From: Verrucomicrobium sp. BvORR034
GTDB taxonomy: Bacteria; Verrucomicrobiota; Verrucomicrobiia; Verrucomicrobiales; Verrucomicrobiaceae
Assembly: GCF_000739635.1 (NCBI RefSeq)
Contig: NZ_BATQ01000183.1
Location: forward strand, 1 to 64,000
Direction of reading: 5' to 3'
DNA: 64,000 nt
How positions within the stretch are numbered: position 1 is the first letter of the stretch; the number at the start of each line of letters is the position of its first letter. Shown one piece after another: positions 53,795 through 62,215 of the stretch. The notes beneath the pieces are model-generated. The model saw nothing but the letters and a program-made list of their open reading frames with translations. It was not told the origin of the DNA and did no database searches. The translations under genes and the position numbers were made by a program.

Positions 53795-54571
53795 ATGAGA
53801 CCCCCTCGCTCAGGCTCATTTGGTTGTTACCTGCAACCTCTTCCCCGCACCCGCTCCGCTGGCATGACGCTGGTGGAGGTCACCGTGGTGATGGCGATCA
53901 TCGCCATCATGATGGGAGTGGGCATCGCCGGCCTCTCCAACATGTCCACTCCGCGTCGGCAGACAGCGGTAACCACATTGAAGGGGACACTGGACCAGGC
54001 TCGCGCCCATGCCATCGCCACCCGCAAGTATGTCGCGCTGATGGTGGTGGACGGGGTGCCGCCAGAGTCCGTGGAGCCACTGAACCTCAGCAAGTACGCC
54101 GTGTTCGAAGTGGGCTCACCCGGAACCGATGGTCAGTACACCACTGATTCCAAGCAGGTGACGGAATGGAAGAGCCTCCCTGACGGAGTTTGTTTTGCCA
54201 AAGGTCTGACGGGGAAGCCAACGATTCTTGATCTGCCGCTGACGCTGGACCAATACCGCGTGCGGGGCATTACCGGAGCAGGCTATCCAGAAGTCGAACT
54301 CCGCTTCATGAGCGGCAACACTTTCAAAATGCTTCCGGGGATCGTTTTCGCCCCCAATGGCGCCGTGGCATCTCCGCGCCTTACCGCCGTGGTGCCGAAT
54401 CTGGATGTGCTGCTGGTTGAAGGCAGGGTGGATATGGCGGGAACAGCCACCAGCGTCGCCCCCAATCACAATCCCCCAAGGATCGAAGGTGTTCGCATGA
54501 CCCGCCTTACCGGCATCAGCCGGTACTACGATGACACCGCTGCGGGAGCTCCAACTCCACCCACCCCATGA
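53795..54571 (+). CDS. Verru_Chthon cassette protein D, GspH-like pseudopilin
   Basis: First of four pilin-like proteins. The class-III (type IV prepilin) signal is clear: G23 followed by MTLVE, with Glu at position +5 (E28), then the hydrophobic helix VTVVMAIIAIMMGVGIAGL. The remaining 200 residues are an alpha/beta pilin head of the GspH/FimT size class. The 258-residue length, cassette position and following genes match TIGRFAM's Verru_Chthon cassette protein D. The last 4 bp (ATGA) overlap the next start. It is expected to be processed by a prepilin peptidase and assembled by a type II/IV machinery whose core genes are not here. Confidence 0.85.
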   Translation: MRPPRSGSFGCYLQPLPRTRSAGMTLVEVTVVMAIIAIMMGVGIAGLSNMSTPRRQTAVTTLKGTLDQARAHAIATRKYVALMVVDGVPPESVEPLNLSKYAVFEVGSPGTDGQYTTDSKQVTEWKSLPDGVCFAKGLTGKPTILDLPLTLDQYRVRGITGAGYPEVELRFMSGNTFKMLPGIVFAPNGAVASPRLTAVVPNLDVLLVEGRVDMAGTATSVAPNHNPPRIEGVRMTRLTGISRYYDDTAAGAPTPPTP

Positions 54572-55203
54572 AGATCATGACCTGCAAGCCAGAGTCTGGC
54601 TCCCCTGTCCAGAGCTGCCGTCCGACAACCGCTGGTTTCTCCCTCATTGAGGTGACCATAGCCATGGGCATCTTTGGTGGTTCTATTCTCGTGCTGATGG
54701 GCCTCACTGCCATCACCACGGAATTCGCCCTGACCAACCGCGAAATGACGGCCGCCAGTCAACTCGCTGCAAAGGTGTTCACGGACCTGTCCCAACCGCA
54801 AAGCGGCGCGGCAAACGATGACCGCAACCGCATCCTGAACCCTCCCACCAGCCCCACAACACCGTACGGTGCCCAGATTGCGCCCGCGACAGAGCGCTAC
54901 GACAATACTCCGTTTACATGGGTATTTTCCGAGAACCTTTCGGCCATCTCCATAGGCGGCACAGGGTCGTCAGACCTGTATGAAAATGGCTCTGATCAGC
55001 TTGACGGCCGGTATCTGGTGGGACTTTCGTTTGCAGACGAGTCCCGCTATCAGACTGCGGGCACGGCACCGACCGCCCCCGTCACGCCGCCCGCTGGCAC
55101 CGGGGTCGTCAAAAGGGTCATGGTGAGTGTCGAAGCCCCTGCGCATCTCGCCCGGCAGTTCCGTCGCAAATACGAGTTTTACAAGATCATGGAGTTCCGT
55201 TGA
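54568..55203 (+). CDS. Verru_Chthon cassette protein B, GspI/PilV-like pseudopilin
   Basis: Second cassette gene. Prepilin signal G23 followed by FSLIE (Glu28) and the helix VTIAMGIFGGSILVLMGL. The 211-residue head begins with a region of helix (REMTAASQLAAKVFTDL) that resembles GspI/PilV-type minor pilins. It overlaps the D gene by 4 bp and is separated from C by a 57-bp spacer. The assignment to cassette protein B rests on gene order, length and motif. No disulfide-forming Cys pair is visible in the mature part. Confidence 0.83.
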   Translation: MKIMTCKPESGSPVQSCRPTTAGFSLIEVTIAMGIFGGSILVLMGLTAITTEFALTNREMTAASQLAAKVFTDLSQPQSGAANDDRNRILNPPTSPTTPYGAQIAPATERYDNTPFTWVFSENLSAISIGGTGSSDLYENGSDQLDGRYLVGLSFADESRYQTAGTAPTAPVTPPAGTGVVKRVMVSVEAPAHLARQFRRKYEFYKIMEFR

Positions 55204-55260
55204 TGCGGCCCTTCGCTGAGCCGTCTCCAGCTCTGCATTCAATCCTTGAACCTCACCTGC

Positions 55261-56292
55261 ATGACTCTCAAGCCCCAGCGTCCACTCCGTGGTTTCACCT
55301 TGGTGGAAATCATGGTGGCGGCATCGGTATCGTCTGTGCTTCTGCTCCTGCTTGTGCAGGTGCTGGGCTCCTCACAGGACCTGTGGGTGAACCTGCGACG
55401 CAAGACGGACGCAGCCCAGGAGACCCGATCCCTCCTCGGTCTCATCCGGTCGGACATCAAAGCCATGTTCACCCGTGGTGACCGCAAGAAAGGCCTTGTT
55501 CCTTTCTATATCATTCCCGGCGACCCGGGCAGTTCTTCAGTGATCTCCTTCCTGGCCGTTCAGGATCAGCTTTCCCAAGATCCCTCCTCCCAGGCTGCCA
55601 CCACCCCCAAGAGCGATCTTTGCATCATTTCCTACAAGCTCGACACCGCGCACCCAGACCGTCCGCTGGTCCGCACTTTCAGTGACAGCAACGCCACCTA
55701 CAAGGCGGTAAAGGCACGCATTGATGGCTTTATCAATGCAGCCGCGCCGACCGTCGAACCCCAGGTGCCCACAACTCCAAGCCTGGCTGACCAGCCTTGG
55801 AAAGATGCCAGCATCCCCTCAGGCACTGGCACCTCCGTTCCGGAGGCAGTTTCCGAGAACCTTGGCATGCGCGTCATGGCCTTCGAAGTGGTCCCTATGA
55901 GACTACGCAGGCAGGTTGCCTCACCGACGGGTGCCCCCATGACGCCGTTGCAGTTGCAGAACATCCTGACCGGGAGAATCGCCGGCGTGGCTACGGATCC
56001 CTGGCCCAGACCCAACCTTTCCCCAGAGCATGCCGGCCCGTTGCCCAAATTGGCTGAATACGATCCCGACTACTCCGCGCCGGACGTCGTCGAAGTTCGT
56101 CTCGTCGTCGCGGACGCAGCAAAACTGGCCCGCATGACTCCTTCGACCATCGCCACGCTCGGAACCAATGCCCAACGGGACATCAGCGACGGCAAGCTCG
56201 ATGGATTTGCTGGTGCCGACCAGGTGCTCACCCCTGCTGAGCTGCAGGGGCTCTCTTTCGCCAATACTTCCGTCGCCATCAACAAACCATGA
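55261..56292 (+). CDS. Verru_Chthon cassette protein C, GspJ/PilW-like pseudopilin
   Basis: Third cassette gene, 343 residues. Prepilin signal G11 followed by FTLVE (Glu16), then helix IMVAASVSSVLLLLLVQVLG. The ATG at 55261 is preferred because an earlier in-frame TTG adds five residues before a typical short leader. The head is large, like GspJ/PilW minor pilins, and includes LRRKTDAAQETRSLLGLIRSDI, the helix characteristic of that group. The final 4 bp overlap the start of cassette A (ATGA), so A is translationally coupled to C. Confidence 0.84.
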   Translation: MTLKPQRPLRGFTLVEIMVAASVSSVLLLLLVQVLGSSQDLWVNLRRKTDAAQETRSLLGLIRSDIKAMFTRGDRKKGLVPFYIIPGDPGSSSVISFLAVQDQLSQDPSSQAATTPKSDLCIISYKLDTAHPDRPLVRTFSDSNATYKAVKARIDGFINAAAPTVEPQVPTTPSLADQPWKDASIPSGTGTSVPEAVSENLGMRVMAFEVVPMRLRRQVASPTGAPMTPLQLQNILTGRIAGVATDPWPRPNLSPEHAGPLPKLAEYDPDYSAPDVVEVRLVVADAAKLARMTPSTIATLGTNAQRDISDGKLDGFAGADQVLTPAELQGLSFANTSVAINKP

Positions 56293-59200
56293 AGCTGCCA
56301 TTTCCTGTATCACCGGCGCAGCGCCGAAAGCGAAGCCAGAAGGGCTTCACCCTCATCGCCACGATCATGATCCTGGCGCTTCTTGTCGTGCTGCTGGTCG
56401 GCTCGTTCGCCACCAACAACACCGAGCTGGCTGTCTCTCGTTCGCACTTCAACGACTACCGCACCACCCTGGCCGTGGAATCCGCCTTCCGCGCTGCGAC
56501 GAGGAAGGCATTCCGCCAGATCGAAAAGTCCGGTGACTTCGTTGTGTTCCGTCGTCAGCAGACCGGATCGTCCGCCTCCCACCTGCGTCCGGTGGTCTAT
56601 CTCACGGCCGCCTACGATCCCGCTACCAATCAGTGGCAGTATCAGCCGCTGATCAGCGGTGCCAAGACGACGCTGACAACCTCCACTCTCGTGCCCAGAC
56701 CTGGTGGGAACACACTGGAAACAGCCGTGATGGACACAGGTGAAAAGTTCAGTGACTTTACCAAGTTCGTGCCTGGCACCGGTGCGGGAGGCTGGTCGGA
56801 CACGCCACTGGCTCCTCGCTGGGAGTATCTCGACTTTCGCCCTGATGCGGCAGGCACAGCCCCACTTTCCGCGAACCCCAATGATCCACGGGCCAAGGGA
56901 CAGGATCTGCGGGTGCGCTACTGCTACTGGGTGGAGGATCTGGCCGGCAAACTAGACGGAGACCTCGTGGGCAATACCAGCGGACCAAACTTTACCCACC
57001 TGCGCGGCCAGCCTGCGAAGAGCGAAGATCAGCTTCGTCAGGTGGCCCTCTACACGCTCTTTCCCCCGACACCCGGAATACCAGGAACCACATTCCCGAA
57101 TCTGGACAACAGCACCACCTCCACGCAGGACAATGACCTGGTCAACAAGCGGCACTATGCGTTGACCAATGACACCTACAAGCAGGTCGGCATGAGCACC
57201 ACGGCGGCCGAGTTGATGCTCAAGAAGAACATCAACTTCAGCATGCCGGCTGGTGTGGAACATGAGGTCATTCCAAGAAAGGCAAGCATTGCTGCCTCGA
57301 TGTGGGGCAAGCCAAAACTCGCCATCAACAAACTCATCGAAAGGGCTGAAGGTGACACTTCGCCCACCGGCTCTGGTGAACGCAATGCAGCCATCACCGA
57401 ACTGGCGGAACACATTAAAAGTTCGCTGCCCAATTTCGCCAGAACCCGGGCAGGAGGCAATGTGATGAACACCGGCCTCAACAGTGCTTATCAAGGTGCG
57501 CCCTACGGCAAGCTCATGACGGAGGACGAGTATGTTTACTCCCTCGCTGCGAACATCATCGACTATGCGGACCGGGACCAGACGCCTTCTGTGGATCCTT
57601 CCTGGGTCAAGAGCACAACCACAACCGGCTATGGTCCGGGTGACATCAATGTTCCCAAGTACCGCGGCATCGATCTCCAGCCGTTCTGCGTAGGGTATGC
57701 TACGCGGTTCCTGAACTCCGCTTGGGACGACTCCTCCGTCACCATGCAGGTCTCCGTCTGGGTGGCACTATGGAATCCCACGGACCGTGAGATCGAAGGT
57801 GATCTGGAGGTCCGCTTCACAGAGGGCCGCACCGTGGTGAACTGCATGCTGCAAGGGGAGAACATCGCCGGAGGGAGCCGCCCCACACTGCCACACCTGA
57901 ACCTACCCTTGAAGCACATCAGTCTGGGACCCAACGAATGCATTCACGTGCCCTGGTATGATGTGCATACGCTGAGAGCAACTGGTCTGGCCAAGAGCCG
58001 CATCCAGGACCCCAACTTCCGCATGTGCCCAGACGATGCGGCAGGTATCCAGTCTCTTTTCGACGGCGGCTACCAGATCTTCTGGAACGGCAAGCTGGCC
58101 GACCGCACGCGCAGGCCTGACAATATCAACCGTCCCTACAGACAGCCGGGCAGCACGAATGACAAAGCTGGACTGGGCAAATGGTTCTTCGCCAGTTCAG
58201 GCATTGGTGACAGTTCGCAACCCGCTGGCGATCCTCGTGGCACACTCTACACGGCGGGTTTGGCGTCCAGCGGTGGTGACGCATCTGGCAACCGCGGCTA
58301 CTACTATCGTGAGGCCAAATACATCAACAACTGCCTCTGGGGCGGGGGCGCGGTAAAGAGCACCTTTGGTGACAGCTTCAATCCTAGCCAGTGGCTGAGT
58401 GATCCTGGACATCAGACCCAGCCCAACCAGTTCAATATCGCACCGCTGGAAACCGAAACACCAGACATTCACCTCCAGCAGCGACCGGTGACAACGCCTC
58501 CTCTGCCCGAAAAAGCACCTTCCCATGTGAAACACCCAGTGGACGACTATCCGGCGAACTACACGGGCCCTGGATACTACGAGTCGCTTGGGGAGTTGGG
58601 GTTTGTCTTCGATCCCAACGCCTGGACCCGCGCCACAGGCGGTGGATCCCGGCATTTTCAAGGCGGTGGCAGCACGCTACGCATCGGCTCCCCAGAACTG
58701 GCTCCGTTCAACACCCCCGGAACACGGGCCTCAGATCTCCTGGACATTCTTTGCCTGGATGAAAAGAGGACCTTCAAGGGTCTGGTGAACATCAACAGCG
58801 CCTCCCCAGAAGTTATCCGTTCTCTGGTCGCAGGAGTCGAAATTCGCGGTGAACGGGCTGTGGTCAACGGGGTGGAAACCTCGACCGATGGCATCGTTCG
58901 CAATGGAGGGATGACCAGTGGCTCCGTGTTCCACCCCTGTAGCAATATCAACACCGGAGCGGGCAGCGTTCTGGCCAAGGGCATTTCCGATCTGGCCGCA
59001 GCCAACCCGGGCACCGTGCTCGCCACACCTGGTGATCTCTCCGCGCTCATGGTTGCCAATCCTTCTTCACCCGCCACGCAGATCCCCTACTTCGGAAATG
59101 TGAACTCATGGCCGACTGTGGCCACGGCAGACATCCCCAGCCCTCCCTCGATGCGGCCGATGCTAAGCGGCGCAGACCCGGGCCTGGATGATCGTGGCCG

Positions 59201-59408
59201 TGAGGAGTTCTACCGACGTCTTCTGCCGCTGGTCACTTTCCAGAGCCGGACCTTCAGGATGTATCTGGTCACACAGGTGCTGGACAAGAACAGCAATGTG
59301 GTCGGCATGCGTCCCAAGGTCATGGATATTCTCCTAGAACCCATCTACGACGCCGCTGGCAAAGTCATCGGTCAGGACGTTCAGATCGCCTATGAAAAGA
59401 ACCTTTGA
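56289..59408 (+). CDS. Verru_Chthon cassette protein A, giant GspK-like tip pseudopilin
   Basis: Fourth cassette gene, 1039 residues. The prepilin-like signal is QKG followed by FTLIA, so Ala replaces the usual Glu at +5 (residue 24), then helix TIMILALLVVLLVGSF. This missing Glu is also a feature of GspK tip pseudopilins (family knowledge). The head is three to four times larger than GspK, with many Asn/Gly/Pro segments but no recognisable enzyme domain. Near the C-terminus (from about 820) lies a helix-hairpin-like region (KGLVNINSASPEVIRSLVAG) comparable to the GspK/ComEA-type NINSA motif, which supports the GspK comparison. It overlaps C by 4 bp and ends 11 bp before the next gene. Confidence 0.84.
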   Translation: MKLPFPVSPAQRRKRSQKGFTLIATIMILALLVVLLVGSFATNNTELAVSRSHFNDYRTTLAVESAFRAATRKAFRQIEKSGDFVVFRRQQTGSSASHLRPVVYLTAAYDPATNQWQYQPLISGAKTTLTTSTLVPRPGGNTLETAVMDTGEKFSDFTKFVPGTGAGGWSDTPLAPRWEYLDFRPDAAGTAPLSANPNDPRAKGQDLRVRYCYWVEDLAGKLDGDLVGNTSGPNFTHLRGQPAKSEDQLRQVALYTLFPPTPGIPGTTFPNLDNSTTSTQDNDLVNKRHYALTNDTYKQVGMSTTAAELMLKKNINFSMPAGVEHEVIPRKASIAASMWGKPKLAINKLIERAEGDTSPTGSGERNAAITELAEHIKSSLPNFARTRAGGNVMNTGLNSAYQGAPYGKLMTEDEYVYSLAANIIDYADRDQTPSVDPSWVKSTTTTGYGPGDINVPKYRGIDLQPFCVGYATRFLNSAWDDSSVTMQVSVWVALWNPTDREIEGDLEVRFTEGRTVVNCMLQGENIAGGSRPTLPHLNLPLKHISLGPNECIHVPWYDVHTLRATGLAKSRIQDPNFRMCPDDAAGIQSLFDGGYQIFWNGKLADRTRRPDNINRPYRQPGSTNDKAGLGKWFFASSGIGDSSQPAGDPRGTLYTAGLASSGGDASGNRGYYYREAKYINNCLWGGGAVKSTFGDSFNPSQWLSDPGHQTQPNQFNIAPLETETPDIHLQQRPVTTPPLPEKAPSHVKHPVDDYPANYTGPGYYESLGELGFVFDPNAWTRATGGGSRHFQGGGSTLRIGSPELAPFNTPGTRASDLLDILCLDEKRTFKGLVNINSASPEVIRSLVAGVEIRGERAVVNGVETSTDGIVRNGGMTSGSVFHPCSNINTGAGSVLAKGISDLAAANPGTVLATPGDLSALMVANPSSPATQIPYFGNVNSWPTVATADIPSPPSMRPMLSGADPGLDDRGREEFYRRLLPLVTFQSRTFRMYLVTQVLDKNSNVVGMRPKVMDILLEPIYDAAGKVIGQDVQIAYEKNL

Positions 59409-59418
59409 TCTTATCACC

Positions 59419-60258
59419 ATGCGGACTTTCCTGCTCCTCGTGCTTGCCTCCTGCCTGACGACCCGGGGCTTGCTGGCACAATCGCCCAGTGAACCTGCAC
59501 CACCGCCACCGGCGGCTTATGTCAATGTGGTGAACGTCACCGGTCTGGAAGGTGAGGTGACGGTCCTCACCAACAACCGGCAGGATGAGTCCCGAGCCTT
59601 GTCCAAGGGTGGCGAAACTGGTGAATGCACCGTGACGCCCGGTTCTGTGACGATCAAAGTGTCTCATCCAGCATGCCCCACTGACGTGGAGCAGAAATTC
59701 GTCTTAAAGGTCAACGAGCGGCTCAACCTTCTGGTGCATGCCCTTGTCGTGAAAGGTGAAAACGGCAGTGCCCCAACTACCAAACTCGCCCTGCTTCCTC
59801 TTCAACATCTGCCTTCGCCCGGAAAGACCACGCTCACACTGCTGAACTGTGACGCTCAATCCCGGCCCCAGTCTTTGGCATTGAATGGAGCGGAGATGAC
59901 GCTTGAACCCCTCCAACCCATGCATCTCACCGAGCTGGCTGCTGTGGGCAGTTTTGCTCTGACGTTCAAAGGGAGTGAGGTCATGGCCCCCTACGAGCCC
60001 CTGACGGAGGACCATGCCTATCTAGTGGTCTATGTTGACCAGGAGAACCCACGGCTGAACGGAGTGGTCATCACCGACCGAAAACGTGGCACCGTCGATG
60101 AGGAACTGGATCTGAAGAAGAAGGAAGTGGCCCAACGGATCGCCCGGGAACGCAAGGCTGCGGAATGGGTGTTGAAGGAACTTGACCGCAAGACTCAGGA
60201 ACGGGCTGAAGCCCGGGCGCAACGGCAGAAACAACGCACTCCCGAGAACAAGCGCTGA
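59419..60258 (+). CDS. exported protein with charged C-terminal tail shared with the next gene
   Basis: Unrecognised 279-residue exported protein. The signal peptide is MRTFLLLVLASCLTTRGLLA. Residues about 35-190 form a beta-rich region without a known motif. The last 45 residues are highly charged and helical and share 23 of 38 aligned positions with the tail of the following FAD-dependent protein, including the identical ELDRKTQER. It begins 11 bp after cassette protein A, indicating co-transcription. A role in surface attachment or as cargo or accessory of the cassette is inference. Confidence 0.75.
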   Translation: MRTFLLLVLASCLTTRGLLAQSPSEPAPPPPAAYVNVVNVTGLEGEVTVLTNNRQDESRALSKGGETGECTVTPGSVTIKVSHPACPTDVEQKFVLKVNERLNLLVHALVVKGENGSAPTTKLALLPLQHLPSPGKTTLTLLNCDAQSRPQSLALNGAEMTLEPLQPMHLTELAAVGSFALTFKGSEVMAPYEPLTEDHAYLVVYVDQENPRLNGVVITDRKRGTVDEELDLKKKEVAQRIARERKAAEWVLKELDRKTQERAEARAQRQKQRTPENKR

Positions 60259-60303
60259 CCTTGCTTGCCCCAATCTCACGACGAATTACCGGACCTGTTT
60301 CTC

Positions 60304-62094
60304 ATGAATTTTTCCTCAGTGTTTCTCCGTCTGATCCCGTTGCTGGCGGCATCTGCATTCGGCTTCACCAGTGCAACCGCAGCCACCTATGAATATGATG
60401 TGGTCGTCTATGGTGGCAGCCCCGCAGGCATCGCAGCCAGCATTCAAGCTGCCCGGATGGGGCGCAAGGTCGCATTGATCGAACCCTCCCGTTATCTGGG
60501 TGGCCAGCTCACGAACGGTGGCACGGCCATGGAGCCGAAGTACTCCCATCTGGTGGGGGGGATTGCCCGCGAATTTCACCACCGCATTTGGAACTGGTAC
60601 ATCGACGACGCACACTGGACTTTTCAGAAGCGTGACTCCTTCGCGGGGTTCTCACCCGTAGCATCGGAACCCGACAATCAGCGGATGTGGAACTACGAGC
60701 CGCACGTCGCCGGACGAATCCTGGACGACATGCTTCGCGAAGCGCGGGTTCACGTGATTTTAGGACACTCCCTGGAGCAGCAGGAAGGGGTAAACAAGGA
60801 AGAGCGACGGCTCACCTCAATCCACTTGAAAGGTGACGATGTGTACGCCGGCAAGGTATTTCTTGATGCCAGCTATGATGGGCAGCTCATGGCTCTGGCA
60901 GGCGTGACGCACCGCACCGGGAGAGAGGCCAATGTGACCTACGGTGAAACCCTCAATGGCATCCGCCCAGTTGATGTCGGCAGTAAATGGGCCAAGTGGA
61001 ATCTCGATGCGCGTACGGTTGAAGGAGATCCCCAAAGTCCGCTCATTGCTGGTGTCGCCGTCTCCGCCCCCGGTGAAGCGGGTTCCGAGTGTCCTGCCAA
61101 TCCGACGGGAACATTGGCCATTTGTGTGACCAAAGTGGCTGCGAACCGGTTGCCCTGGCCCAAGCCCGCCAGCTACGACCCCAGAGAGTACGAATTGCTC
61201 GTCCGTGTGGCGGAAAAGCTGGAAGCCAAATCGCTGTTTCACCTTGAACCTCTTCCCAATGGCAAGGCCCGGTTGACTCCGGGTCTCGAGCTGGCTCCGT
61301 TGTTCAACACGGTCCCCGCAGAACTTCTTGACGCCGACCTCCAGACGAGACGCAAGATCGTGCGCCGGCACCGGGACCATTTGATTGGCGTGTTTTGGAC
61401 CCTCGCCAATGACGAACGCGTTCCTGAGCCGGTACGCAAGCAGTTGCAGGAGGTGGGTCTGTGTCGGGATGAATGGCGTGACAATGGATCCTGGCCCTCC
61501 CAATCAAACGTTCCAGGCACGCGCCGACTCGTCGGAGCCACAGTACTGACTGAAAAGCACCTCCGTGGTGAGGAGTCCACCGAAGACCCGGTAGGAATGA
61601 ACTTCGGCAGCGTCAAGCTAAGCCCCTCGATGCCCTACGTTACCAAGGGCGACCGCATCGCGATTGAGGCACCCGCAATGCTGGAGCTCCATCCCCAGCC
61701 GGTTGGCTTGCAGGTGTTGTTGCCTAAATCCGAAGAGTGCACCAATCTTCTCGTTCCGGTATGTGTGAGCGCCTCCCATGTTGCGGAGGGAGCGTTCCGC
61801 AATGAGGTGGTCCTCATGGTGCTGGGGCAAAGTGCAGGCACCGCTGCCGCCCTGGCAGTCGAGCACAAAGTGGAGGTGGCCGATCTGGACTACAATCTGC
61901 TGCGGGCGCGGCTTGTGGCAGACGGACAGGTGCTGGAAGACGAACTGCTGCGGCAGGAGGTGCATCAAAAGGTGACCCGTGAAAAGGCCGCAGCTGACAC
62001 AGTGCTGAATGAGCTGGATCGGAAAACCCAGGAAAGAACGAACGCCCGCGCCGCAGCCCAGGAGAAACGCAAACAGCAGGAAGCAGGCCGCTAG
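60304..62094 (+). CDS. exported FAD-dependent oxidoreductase
   Basis: Secreted flavoprotein of 596 residues. A signal peptide (about 1-27) precedes the dinucleotide-binding motif VVVYGGSPAGIAAS (33-46; GxxxxGIxA type) with Glu60 ending the second strand, matching the FAD_oxidored group common in Planctomycetes and Verrucomicrobia. Further FAD/substrate regions are LGGQLTNGGTAMEP and GNSAG-like GQSAGTAAALAV near the C-terminus. The last 46 residues form a charged helical tail almost identical in part to that of the preceding protein. The ATG at 60304 begins the signal peptide; the upstream extension was rejected. Related proteins are found near sugar-processing genes, but the substrate is unknown. 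Confidence 0.87.
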   Translation: MNFSSVFLRLIPLLAASAFGFTSATAATYEYDVVVYGGSPAGIAASIQAARMGRKVALIEPSRYLGGQLTNGGTAMEPKYSHLVGGIAREFHHRIWNWYIDDAHWTFQKRDSFAGFSPVASEPDNQRMWNYEPHVAGRILDDMLREARVHVILGHSLEQQEGVNKEERRLTSIHLKGDDVYAGKVFLDASYDGQLMALAGVTHRTGREANVTYGETLNGIRPVDVGSKWAKWNLDARTVEGDPQSPLIAGVAVSAPGEAGSECPANPTGTLAICVTKVAANRLPWPKPASYDPREYELLVRVAEKLEAKSLFHLEPLPNGKARLTPGLELAPLFNTVPAELLDADLQTRRKIVRRHRDHLIGVFWTLANDERVPEPVRKQLQEVGLCRDEWRDNGSWPSQSNVPGTRRLVGATVLTEKHLRGEESTEDPVGMNFGSVKLSPSMPYVTKGDRIAIEAPAMLELHPQPVGLQVLLPKSEECTNLLVPVCVSASHVAEGAFRNEVVLMVLGQSAGTAAALAVEHKVEVADLDYNLLRARLVADGQVLEDELLRQEVHQKVTREKAAADTVLNELDRKTQERTNARAAAQEKRKQQEAGR

Positions 62095-62215
62095 AGGCAG
62101 CTTCAAACGCAGTCGACGGGTTCTATCCTCAACACCGCCTGCTCCTTCTGACAAATTCTTAACGCGGACCCTCTTGCCACTTCTGCCACGGCATCCCATA
62201 GATCGGCCCCTCGCC

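Noticed and set aside
53695-54147. 150-codon open frame at the start of the pseudopilin cassette
   Set aside because: It overlaps cassette D in another frame and gives a His/Arg-rich low-quality peptide.
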